From: Xanthomonas cassavae CFBP 4642 | GTDB taxonomy: Bacteria > Pseudomonadota > Gammaproteobacteria > Xanthomonadales > Xanthomonadaceae | Direction of reading: 5' to 3' | DNA length: 64,000 nucleotides | NCBI RefSeq assembly: GCF_000454545.1 | Contig: NZ_CM002139.1 | Span: forward strand, 3,677,554 to 3,741,553 | Shown here: positions 56,677 to 64,000 of the stretch, piece after piece | How positions within the stretch are numbered: position 1 is the first letter of the stretch | Layout: every line of letters starts with the position of its first letter | Program-made: the position numbers and the translations under genes | Notes under the pieces: generated by a model | Seen by the model: only the letters and a program-made list of their open reading frames with translations | What the model was told of the DNA's origin: nothing | The model's database searches: none

Positions 56677-57848
56677 TTGCCGCGGGCCTCGAGCGCGGCC
56701 ACCGCCGGCAGCGTCTTGCCTTCCAGAAATTCCAGGAACGCACCGCCACCGGTGGAAATGTAGGTGACGTCCCTGGCGATGTCGTACTTGTCCACCGCCG
56801 CCAGGGTGTCGCCGCCGCCAGCAATGGAGAACGCCTTGGATGCGGCGATGGCACGTGCCAGGGTTTCGGTGCCATGGCTGAAGGGCTCGAATTCGAACAC
56901 GCCGACCGGCCCGTTCCACACCACCGTGCCGGCATTGGCGATCAGTTCGGCGTAGCGCTGCGCGGTCTGCGGGCCGATGTCCAGGATCAGGTCATCGGCC
57001 TCTACTGCGTCGAGCGATTTCACGCTGGCCGGCGCGTCGGGCAGGAACTGCTTGGCGACGACCACGTCGGTCGGCAGCGGGATGTCGGCGCCGCGGGTCC
57101 TGGCATCGGCCACAATCTGGTTGGCGGTGGGAATCAGGTCCGGTTCGTTCAAGGACTTGCCCACAGCATGTCCGGCCGCGGCAATGAAGGTGTTGGCGAT
57201 GCCACCGCCGACGATCAGCTGGTCGACCTTGTTGACCAGGTTGGACAGCAACTCCAGCTTGGTCGAGACCTTGCTGCCGGCCACGATCGCCAGCAGCGGC
57301 TTGGCCGGGTTGTCCAGCGCCTTGGCCAGCGCATCCAGCTCGGCCATCAACAACGGGCCACCGGCGGCCACCGGCGCGAAGCGGATCACGCCATGCGTGG
57401 ATGCCTGCGCACGATGCGCGGTACCGAAGGCATCCATGACGAATACATCGCACAGCGCGGCGTACTTGCGTGCCAGGGTCTGATCATCCTTGCCCTCGCC
57501 GACATTCATGCGGCAGTTCTCCAGCAGCACCACCTGGCCCTGCGCGACGTCCACGCCGTCGACCCAGTCGCGCACCAGCGGCACATCCACACCCAGCAAG
57601 GTGGTCAGGCGCGCGGCCACCGGCGTCAGCGAATCGGCTTCGCTCCAGCTGCCTTCCTTCGGGCGCCCCAGGTGCGAGGTGACCATCACCGCCGCGCCTT
57701 TTTCCAGCGCCAGCTTGATGGTGGGCACCGAGGCGGTGATGCGCTGTTCGGAGGTGATCTGGCCGTTGTCGATCGGCACATTGAGATCCTGGCGGATCAG
57801 CACGCGCTTGCCGGAGAGATCGAGGTCGGTCATGCGGACGATGGACAT
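56673..57848 (-). CDS. pgk: Phosphoglycerate kinase
   Basis: A 391-residue glycolytic kinase converting 1,3-bisphosphoglycerate and ADP to 3-phosphoglycerate and ATP. The signature [16 protein letters not shown] is near the N-terminus. Family landmarks include [62 protein letters not shown] and the nucleotide loop [12 protein letters not shown], with [17 protein letters not shown] at the end. The first codons may be [14 protein letters not shown] or the internal Met. It overlaps gph by four bases. Confidence 0.96.
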   Translation of the reverse strand: MSIVRMTDLDLSGKRVLIRQDLNVPIDNGQITSEQRITASVPTIKLALEKGAAVMVTSHLGRPKEGSWSEADSLTPVAARLTTLLGVDVPLVRDWVDGVDVAQGQVVLLENCRMNVGEGKDDQTLARKYAALCDVFVMDAFGTAHRAQASTHGVIRFAPVAAGGPLLMAELDALAKALDNPAKPLLAIVAGSKVSTKLELLSNLVNKVDQLIVGGGIANTFIAAAGHAVGKSLNEPDLIPTANQIVADARTRGADIPLPTDVVVAKQFLPDAPASVKSLDAVEADDLILDIGPQTAQRYAELIANAGTVVWNGPVGVFEFEPFSHGTETLARAIAASKAFSIAGGGDTLAAVDKYDIARDVTYISTGGGAFLEFLEGKTLPAVAALEARGK

Positions 57849-58252
57849 GGGCTTGGCTCGCTAGTTCTGGGGATTAGGGAAGCGGGATTGGGGATTGGTA
57901 CAAGGCGCCGCGCGTGCGTGCACGCTCTGTGCGCGCAGCAATGGCGCGACTGCGCCAGCTTGACCAGGCGCCGTGGTTCACAACGATGCCGCCATTGCAC
58001 CTGCGGCAGACGCCGACGGCAGTGGCTCGGAGACCACGGCCTTGGCGGCGGGGATCGGGCAATCAGGGTTCGGAAGCGGCCCGCCGTTCCGCAACCGGAC
58101 AGTGCGCTGGGCGGGCGCCGCTGCCGCAAGTGCGGATGGCGCGGACGGTGGTCGGTCGGACACGACGGGCAATGCGACTGCCTTGGCGACGGGGGACGCC
58201 CATTGTCGGACCTTCGCGCCGCAGCGGCAAACCGGCCGCGGCGCGTGCAGGC
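57849..58252. other. Non-coding region upstream of pgk
   Basis: About 400 bp without a supportable gene. It should hold the pgk promoter. At 57870-57897 it has four degenerate heptamer units (GGGATTA, GGGAAGC, GGGATTG, GGGATTG), a single-sided copy of the array family found elsewhere in the window. Confidence 0.55.
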
Positions 58253-59599
58253 TCAGGCCTCGCGATTGGCGCCGGCACTGCGCAGCAGACTCACGGCGAA
58301 ACCGCCCACCAGCAAGGCGCCCCCCACCAGTAACGCCCACAGCAGCCAGCGTTTCCAATCGTGCGGGGCGGCCGCCGGTTGCAGTGCCGCCTCACCCGCC
58401 AACGGTTGCGCGCGGGCCGCCACCGCGGCCTGGGCCGGCTGCCACTGCGTGCCGCGCTGCTGCCGCAGCGCCTGCAGCATGTCCGCCAGCGGTGCATCGC
58501 CACGCTGGACGCGCGCGCTGCCGGCAACCAGCGCGTACGGCGACTGACCCTGGGCAAGAAACATCAGGCGTTCGGGCTGGTAACCCACCCGCAAGGCGGG
58601 GACTGCCGTGCTGCGCCCCTGGGCCGCCACCAGACGCCATTGGCGATCGCGCACCGGCGCGGGCAGCTGCGGCGGCGAGGCGCGGCGACCGAGCCGAAAG
58701 GCCAACCAGGGGCCAGCCCGCCGCAGCCATACCGCATCATCGGTCTGGCGACTGTCCACGTTCCACTGCACCGCCTCGGCCTGGCCGCCCCCGACATCCA
58801 GTTGCGTGATCGGGAAGCGGCCCGGCAGGACGTAGGTCACCGCGGTGTCCTGCGCGGTGCCGGGCAGGTCCAGCCATGCCAGTTGCGCAGGTGTGGTGAG
58901 GCCGTCGAGTTCTGCCTCCACCACCTGCAGCGCCGGCAGGCTGCCCGACACCGGCACGATGCGCAGGTAGCGGGCGCCGCCGTCCACGGCGATGCGGCGT
59001 TGCTGCAGCCGCTGCGCCTGATTGTCCAGCGCCATGACCGTGGCATCGGAGGCCAGCACGCGCCAGTCGCGCAGATCGTCGCTGCCTTCCACGCGTAACT
59101 GCGCCTGTACCGGTGTGTCGCCTGCCCAGTCCAGCCACAGCGCGCGCGGGCGATCGCGCAGCGCGCTGGCATCGACCAACCAACTGCTGCCCGCAGCAGA
59201 AGCTGCAGAGGTTCCGGTGGCGAAACGCCCTTCCAGGCGTCGCACCGCGCCGCTGGCATCGCGCTCGGCAATCAGCTGCAGATCGCCCTTGCCGGTCGCT
59301 GCACCTTCGGGCAATGCGAAGACCGGCAAGCGGTGCCGGCGCGGTGCCGCCACCGGTGCCGCGTCGACAGGCAGCGCGGCGGTGGGCATTTCTTCGCCAC
59401 GCGCATCGATCACCGTGATATCGCGCGCTGTGGCGTCATGCGCATCGCGATACACCGCCTCATTCAAGGTCAGCTGATACAGCCCGTCATCGGACGCAGC
59501 CAGCTGCAATGGCCATTGCTGCCGATAGTCCGGGCGGACATCGGCGGCCTGCGCCATCAGCGGCACCAGCAGCAGCCATCGGCAATGCCGTGCATTCAT
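58253..59599 (-). CDS. DUF3999 family protein, exported with C-terminal anchor
   Basis: A 448-residue protein with an N-terminal signal (MNARHCRWLLLVPLMAQAAD), a beta-rich periplasmic body (for example YQLTLNEAVYRDAHDATARDITVID, WLDWAGDTPVQAQLRVEGSDD) and one C-terminal membrane segment (KRWLLWALLVGGALLVGGF). This matches DUF3999, whose function is unknown. Its ATG lies inside the stop codon of the DUF2339 gene (ATGA at 59596-59599), so the two proteins are made together and probably act as a pair in the envelope. Confidence 0.82.
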   Translation of the reverse strand: MNARHCRWLLLVPLMAQAADVRPDYRQQWPLQLAASDDGLYQLTLNEAVYRDAHDATARDITVIDARGEEMPTAALPVDAAPVAAPRRHRLPVFALPEGAATGKGDLQLIAERDASGAVRRLEGRFATGTSAASAAGSSWLVDASALRDRPRALWLDWAGDTPVQAQLRVEGSDDLRDWRVLASDATVMALDNQAQRLQQRRIAVDGGARYLRIVPVSGSLPALQVVEAELDGLTTPAQLAWLDLPGTAQDTAVTYVLPGRFPITQLDVGGGQAEAVQWNVDSRQTDDAVWLRRAGPWLAFRLGRRASPPQLPAPVRDRQWRLVAAQGRSTAVPALRVGYQPERLMFLAQGQSPYALVAGSARVQRGDAPLADMLQALRQQRGTQWQPAQAAVAARAQPLAGEAALQPAAAPHDWKRWLLWALLVGGALLVGGFAVSLLRSAGANREA

Positions 59600-62469
59600 G
59601 CCTGATCCTTCGCCGCGCTGTCGTCGCCGGCAACGCGTTCTTCGACGATGGCACGCGGCGGCGCCGGTGCCAGATAGCCCACCACGGTGCACAACAGCCC
59701 GTAGGCCATGAACGAGCCAATGCCGAGCAGATTGCCCAGATGCTGGCGATCGACCAGTACCAGCTTGGCCAGCACCAGCCCCATCAGCAACGCACCACCC
59801 AGCCACAGCCCGCGCTGACCGCGCCGCGAACCGATCACCCAACCCAGCACACCGAGCACGCTCCACACGATGGTGAGGCTGGTCTGCGACAACGTCGCTT
59901 CCACCAGCCGCGCATCCCACGCCACCCCACCCCAGTGGTGCACGCTGTGCAGCGTACTGCCGGTGATCATGGCCCATCCCAGCACCCCGAGCGCGGTTAC
60001 CCGCCAGCTGTGCAGCGCCGACGGTGCATGCCCGGACCAGGCCCAACGTGCGAACAAGGCCAGCACGGCCAGTTGCGCCAGCTCGGCCGGATTGAGCAGC
60101 GGCACCCACGGCAAGGGCGCCGGGCTGACCGGGTCCAGCACGGCAATCAGCCAGCCGATGCCCAGGACCGCAAACACGCAGCCCAGCAAGGCATTGCGCG
60201 TGGGCGCGAACGACTCTCCCTGCGGCCACGCCAGCCACGGCCAGCGCAGCAAGCCGACCGCAGCCACGGCCAACCAGGGGGTCGCCAGCAAGGCGCAGCG
60301 CCAGCCATTGGCAAGAGCGAAGGCATCCGCCAGCCAGGCCGCGCCCAGCGACACCACCGCCGGCCACAACAGCCACCAGATGAACTGCGCCACGATCGCG
60401 CCGGTGCCAGGCTGCATGCGCAGGCACCACAGGCCACGCACGCCTGCCAGCGCGAACGCCAGCCAGGCCAGTGGGCCCCAATGCGCGAACAGCTGCATGT
60501 GCGCGTGGTTCTGCCACACCGCCAACGGCGCGCCGAGCGCCAGCCCGGCCACGACGGTCCAGACCAGGGCCGCTGCGGGCCGGCGCCGATGCACCTCGGC
60601 GGCCAGCCACACGCTGAGCGCAACGAAGCCCAGCAGCAGATCCGGCTCGCTGCGCACATCGCCGGCAAAGCGCAGGATCTCGTGCACTCCGCACAGCGTC
60701 CACCAGCCCAGTCCCCACAGATACGCCACCAACGCGCGGCGCGGCTGCCCGGCATCGCGCAGGAACCAGGCACTGGCCCAGCCGGCAATGGCGAGCAGCA
60801 ACGCGCTCATGCAGGTGGCATTGGCCACCGCCACGGCGTCGTACCGCCAGCCATCCACGCCGAAGGCGACACCGACGGACGCCAGCAGCTGCAATGCGAC
60901 ACCGCTGACCTGCGGGACCCGGCGTTGCTGGCGCAAGCCCAGCCACAGCAAGCCCGCACCTTCCAGCGCGAACACACTGGCAGTGGCGCGGGCCGACAAT
61001 GCCAGCGGCACCGCCAGCGTGGCGAAGCCGACCGCCAGCATCGCATGCGCTTGACCGAGCAATCGCGTGGAGGCACGCCGCAGCAACCAGCGGGCCAGGC
61101 CCGCGTACAGCGCAGCCACCGCCACCGCACACAGCGCCAACGGCAGACGCTCGCCTTCCAGCAGACGCGCCTGCAACGCAAAGGCCACCAGCGGCGTGCC
61201 GAACAACAGGCTGCCATCGATCACCCGGCCCGCGCTGCCGTCACCACGCCGCGCATGCAGGACCGGAATGGCCACGTACATGGCGAAGAACAGCAACAGG
61301 AATGGCTCGGTGGTCGCGAACTTCGCCGGGCTATACTGCAGCGCGCCCCATAGCGTGGCGATGCCGAAGGTGAAGGCGAATCCCAGCAGGTTGAGCACCC
61401 GCCACGGCCGCGTCCAGGCAATGGCCACGATGTCGGCATTGAGCACGGCATAGTACGAGAACAGCGCAACGTGATTGCCGCTGCCGGTGGACAGCCAGAT
61501 CGGCGCCAGGAAACCGGCCAGCACGCCCAACACCGCCAGCGTGCGCGACTCCTGCAGCACCGCCAGCACGCACATGCCCGCAATCAGCACCACACTGATG
61601 CCCATCGCCAGGCCTGCGCCCAGCAATGCGTACAACTTGAATGCCGCGAACACCGTCAACAGCAATCCACCGATGGCGCCCCCCTGCAACGCCAACGCGA
61701 ACCCGGGGCGTTGCAGCCGCTGCTTCCAGCCGAACATCAGTCCGGCAAGCGCCAGGACACTGATGCCGGCCAACCGCAGTTCGATCGGCATGCGCATCCA
61801 GCCCTGGTCGCTGGCGTACTTCAACAACGCCGCCACACCGGCCAGCAACACCAGCATGCCCACCTTGACCGGCACGTTGCCTTCGGTGAACCAGCGTTTC
61901 ACCGCACCAAGCGTGCGCATGACCGAGTCCGACCCGGCCGGCGCGTCAGACCACGGTTGCGATTGCGGTTGCGCGTGTGATGATGCGTCGCCCTGCGCGG
62001 CGGCTGCCGGCAACGGCGGCGCAGCGGAAAGCGCCTCCGCACCAGCCGCGGCAGGAAGTGGCGGCGGCAACGGCACGATCGCATCGGGTTGCGCATCCAG
62101 CACGACCGCAGGCGCACCGGCAGGCACCGCTGCATCGGCAGCCCCCCCAGCCATCGCCTCAGACCTGCCCGATCCAGGCCATTGCTGCCTCGGCGCCGGG
62201 CCCGGCTGTACCGCCGGCTCTGCCGCCGCCGTTGGCGCCACTGCGTCCGCAGCGCCAGCCTGCCAGTGCGCGAGCTGCTGCTCCAACGCATCCACGCGCC
62301 GCCGCAATCCGGCGATCCACACCAGCGCAATCACGACGCCCACCGGTACCGCCAGCAGCACCAGCGCGATCAATCCAATCAGTGCTTCCAATGTATTGCC
62401 CCGCAAGCCGGCATCCGGCCGAGTGCGCGCACCATACAGCCTCGGCCGCCCCTTGGGCAGGCGGGCCAT
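59596..62469 (-). CDS. DUF2339 family polytopic membrane protein
   Basis: Up to 957 residues from ATG 62469, but many family members begin at the segment LEALIGLIALVLLAVPVG, which here could start at TTG 62391. One helix at the N-terminus is followed by a coiled coil (RRRVDALEQQLAHWQ), a Pro/Ala-rich linker to about residue 200, and then some twenty or more hydrophobic segments to the end. DUF2339 proteins are large polytopic inner-membrane proteins of unknown function. It is coupled to the DUF3999 gene by an ATGA overlap. Confidence 0.85.
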   Translation of the reverse strand: MARLPKGRPRLYGARTRPDAGLRGNTLEALIGLIALVLLAVPVGVVIALVWIAGLRRRVDALEQQLAHWQAGAADAVAPTAAAEPAVQPGPAPRQQWPGSGRSEAMAGGAADAAVPAGAPAVVLDAQPDAIVPLPPPLPAAAGAEALSAAPPLPAAAAQGDASSHAQPQSQPWSDAPAGSDSVMRTLGAVKRWFTEGNVPVKVGMLVLLAGVAALLKYASDQGWMRMPIELRLAGISVLALAGLMFGWKQRLQRPGFALALQGGAIGGLLLTVFAAFKLYALLGAGLAMGISVVLIAGMCVLAVLQESRTLAVLGVLAGFLAPIWLSTGSGNHVALFSYYAVLNADIVAIAWTRPWRVLNLLGFAFTFGIATLWGALQYSPAKFATTEPFLLLFFAMYVAIPVLHARRGDGSAGRVIDGSLLFGTPLVAFALQARLLEGERLPLALCAVAVAALYAGLARWLLRRASTRLLGQAHAMLAVGFATLAVPLALSARATASVFALEGAGLLWLGLRQQRRVPQVSGVALQLLASVGVAFGVDGWRYDAVAVANATCMSALLLAIAGWASAWFLRDAGQPRRALVAYLWGLGWWTLCGVHEILRFAGDVRSEPDLLLGFVALSVWLAAEVHRRRPAAALVWTVVAGLALGAPLAVWQNHAHMQLFAHWGPLAWLAFALAGVRGLWCLRMQPGTGAIVAQFIWWLLWPAVVSLGAAWLADAFALANGWRCALLATPWLAVAAVGLLRWPWLAWPQGESFAPTRNALLGCVFAVLGIGWLIAVLDPVSPAPLPWVPLLNPAELAQLAVLALFARWAWSGHAPSALHSWRVTALGVLGWAMITGSTLHSVHHWGGVAWDARLVEATLSQTSLTIVWSVLGVLGWVIGSRRGQRGLWLGGALLMGLVLAKLVLVDRQHLGNLLGIGSFMAYGLLCTVVGYLAPAPPRAIVEERVAGDDSAAKDQA

Positions 62470-62549
62470 GCCGTTGAAACAATGTCCGGGAATCGCAGTG
62501 GCCGCCGGATATCGGAACAGTCGCCACCGGCAAGCATTCCGCCATCAAC

Positions 62550-62574
62550 AAAAACGCCCGGAAAACCGGGCGTT
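62550..62574 (-). terminator. Intrinsic terminator of the BamE/SmpA-like gene
   Basis: Minus strand: AACGCCCGG pairs with CCGGGCGTT around a four-base loop and is followed by TTTTTG, seven bases after the stop codon. Confidence 0.88.
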
Positions 62575-62581
62575 CGATAGG

Positions 62582-63055
62582 TTATTCGCGATAACCGCTG
62601 TCGTTCTTGTTGTGAATGATCCAGATCAGGTTGCCGCCGGTATCCATCGACTTGCCGGCAAATACCAAACGACCCTGGCCCTTGTAGGCCATTTCGTGAC
62701 GGTAGCGGTCGCCACCGTAGAAGAACGGGATGAATGCCTTGCCGGTGACATACGACCCCTGGTCGGTCGGCTGACCAATCAAGTCGGTCACCTGCTTCAT
62801 CGGCATACCGATCTTGAGCTGGGTGAACTTGCTGTCGGGCGCCGGCTTGCCGGTGATCTCGCCCTCATAATCGTTGACGCCCTTGACGGTCTCGCCGTAG
62901 CCGGCTTCGACCTGCGACGAGTTGGTGACCTCTCCATCAGCATTCATCCAGGCCGGCGTGCCGGTCTGTTTCTTGGCGACCGCGAGGGGGACGACGCCTG
63001 CGGCCGACACCGCGGTCAGCACCAGAATTGCGGTCCATTTACCGAGAACTTGCAC
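62582..63055 (-). CDS. BamE/SmpA-like outer-membrane-associated small protein
   Basis: A 157-residue exported protein. GTG 63055 is chosen because AGGAGAGGTG lies just upstream and MQVLGKWTAILVLTAVSAAG forms a signal peptide. No lipobox cysteine is seen. The C-terminal 90 residues carry the SmpA/OmlA-type pattern FTQLKIGMPMKQVTDLIGQPTD, then KAFIPFFYGGDRYRHEMAYKG and GRLVFAGK. Proteins with this fold help outer-membrane assembly (BamE) or envelope stability, but BamE itself is usually a lipoprotein, so this is a relative, not BamE. It ends at a strong terminator. Confidence 0.72.
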   Translation of the reverse strand: MQVLGKWTAILVLTAVSAAGVVPLAVAKKQTGTPAWMNADGEVTNSSQVEAGYGETVKGVNDYEGEITGKPAPDSKFTQLKIGMPMKQVTDLIGQPTDQGSYVTGKAFIPFFYGGDRYRHEMAYKGQGRLVFAGKSMDTGGNLIWIIHNKNDSGYRE

Positions 63056-63294
63056 TTCACCTCTCCTTGAATCCATGTGTGTCCCAAAACATCCTGTGCG
63101 GGCCAGTGTGGGAACGATCGCTGACCAGCAGCGGGCATTAGTGCACGAGCCGGCAGCGATGTCCATGTCATGGCACGGCGCGCAATGCGTCGCTTGCGCA
63201 ACGCCCGAACCGATGGTAAAAGGCGCATGCGCACGCGGCAGCCTCACCGCCAAGCGCCCTCTTTTGGAATCACGTCTTACAGGGAAGTATCGCC

Positions 63295-63780
63295 ATGCAT
63301 CGCTCGTTCCGGAGCCAGGTCGTCCTGGCAGTCTGTGCGTCCACCCTGTTGATCGCGGCGCCGCCGGCATCTGCCGACCTGTTCGGCACCGCCGAAAGCG
63401 TCGCCCGAAGCTGGATCGGTCACGACGCTGGCGAGCTGATGATGCAATGGCCGGTAGGAAAAGGACTTTATACATCCGAAAACACCGAGACGCAGGAAAC
63501 AGCCTACACCTACAACTTCGGCATCGAAGCGCACTACCGCACCAACTACTGGACCACGCAAGGCGGTGTTGTCGGCATGGTCGGCGGAGGCAATGGCGTG
63601 GCCGCCACCCCGATCTTCCAGGAATACCAGCATAGCGAAGAGGTATTCGTTCCGACCGAGCATCATTGCGAAATCACCTTCATCGCCGACTCGAGCGGCA
63701 CCATCACCCGATACGATTTCGGCGGCAGCAAATGCAATGACCATGTACGCAGCTGGGGGCGCCCGAAGAGCAAAAAATAG
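63295..63780 (+). CDS. Unknown secreted protein
   Basis: A 161-residue protein starting at ATG 63295, with a signal peptide ending APPASA. The mature part contains ADLFGTAESVARSWIGHDAG, a Thr/Tyr-rich strand region (TQETAYTYNFGIEAHYRTNYW), a glycine-rich turn (GGVVGMVGGGNG) and two cysteines (HHCEITFIAD, GGSKCNDHV) that may form a disulfide. I do not recognise the family. The truncated gene at 63827, 47 bp downstream on the same strand, may be its operon partner. Function unknown. Confidence 0.65.
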   Translation: MHRSFRSQVVLAVCASTLLIAAPPASADLFGTAESVARSWIGHDAGELMMQWPVGKGLYTSENTETQETAYTYNFGIEAHYRTNYWTTQGGVVGMVGGGNGVAATPIFQEYQHSEEVFVPTEHHCEITFIADSSGTITRYDFGGSKCNDHVRSWGRPKSKK

Positions 63781-63826
63781 TGCCATCACGCGCCCGACAT
63801 CGGGCCACACAATAAGGAACGCCTGG

Positions 63827-63925
63827 ATGAAAACAACCAACTGGATGTGCCGTAGCGCATGGCTGGCGCTTGCACTCGCGCAAGGGATCTTAGACTCAAC
63901 TTCCAAGTGCAACACCCCGCCTTGA
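63827..63925 (+). pseudogene. Truncated secreted-protein gene cut by IS30-family element
   Basis: ATG 63827, with AAGGAA eight bases upstream, begins a signal peptide (MKTTNWMCRSAWLALALAQ). After about 21 codons the sequence changes to the end of an IS30-like element and the frame closes at a TGA at 63923-63925. The remainder of the gene, if it exists, lies beyond the window. Confidence 0.6.
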
Positions 63926-64000
63926 CGTAGGGTAGCGGCATGGGCACACAGTACAGGCACCTGGGTTCCGAAGAACGCGCTTTGCTTCAAATTGAACTCG
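63890..64000 (+). mobile_element. IS30-family element, left end, partial
   Basis: The element probably begins near 63890 with a terminal repeat around TTAGACTCAACTTCCAAGTG and runs past the window edge. The exact end and target duplication cannot be set because the right end is missing. Confidence 0.65.
63940..64000 (+). CDS. IS30-family transposase, N-terminal fragment
   Basis: The first 20 residues, MGTQYRHLGSEERALLQIEL, are visible. They match the start of IS30-family transposases, which open with a helix-turn-helix region of this kind. The rest is outside the window. Confidence 0.75.
   Translation, partial: MGTQYRHLGSEERALLQIEL

Noticed and set aside
1..64000. tRNA or rRNA genes
   Set aside because: I looked for T-loop-like GGTTCRANTCC segments with matching acceptor stems and rRNA signatures and saw none; a dedicated tRNA search was not possible here.

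Overview
The window is a GC-rich gammaproteobacterial chromosome segment that I assign to Xanthomonas. The reasons are the gene families and layouts: a GH6 cellobiohydrolase of the CbsA type, large sugar-type TonB-dependent receptors, IS1595-family elements with an ISXO2-like transposase, an IS30-family element, a cysNC fusion in a complete cys locus, and an AHH-toxin/Imm11 island. The assignment rests on recognition only; no search was run.

Layout. 1-1.2 kb: the C-terminal part of an EAL-domain protein with degraded catalytic motifs, then a frameshifted LacI-family relic. 1.5-4.3 kb: cbsA, split by a 1072-bp IS1595 element with perfect 8-bp target duplications. 4.9-13.7 kb: a carbohydrate locus (TonB-dependent receptor, GH2 with a LamG-like domain, divergent GH97) with a LacI-type operator between GH2 and GH97. 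14.5-22 kb: neprosin-like peptidase, type-B carboxylesterase, SPOUT RNA methyltransferase, M1 aminopeptidase. 22-27.6 kb: a decaying polymorphic-toxin island with a toxin fragment, an intact Imm11 (DUF1629) immunity gene, an AHH-nuclease toxin interrupted by a second copy of the same IS and also frameshifted, and a coiled-coil membrane protein. 27.7-31.9 kb: an RND efflux pump and its adaptor.

32-50.8 kb is mostly assimilatory sulfate reduction: cysNC and cysD diverge from cysJ-cysI-cysH, and cysB diverges from cysG-cysK. Together these cover sulfate activation to PAPS, reduction to sulfite and sulfide, siroheme supply, and cysteine synthesis. Between the two cys blocks lie a DUF2946/TonB receptor/PepSY locus, probably for copper or another metal, and a GAF histidine kinase. 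cysNC carries an apparent 1-bp deletion, and CysG lacks its usual central dimerisation/chelatase region.

50.9-64 kb: a small methyltransferase, a macrodomain protein, then the glycolytic genes fbaB, pyk, gph and pgk on the minus strand, a DUF2339-DUF3999 envelope pair, a BamE/SmpA-like protein, an unknown secreted protein, and a truncated secreted-protein gene cut by an IS30-family element that runs off the window.

The most unusual non-coding feature is a family of heptamer arrays (GGGAATC/GATTCCC). At least three are built as inverted pairs, classically four units facing four units around a 48-95 bp core. They sit at the cysD-cysN, cysJ-cysI and cysB-distal junctions, and single-sided arrays lie upstream of fbaB and pgk. 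One element has been read into the N-terminus of CysN. The most striking genetic pattern is inactivation: cbsA, the AHH toxin, a LacI regulator, cysN and a secreted protein are all broken within 64 kb, three of them by insertion sequences.
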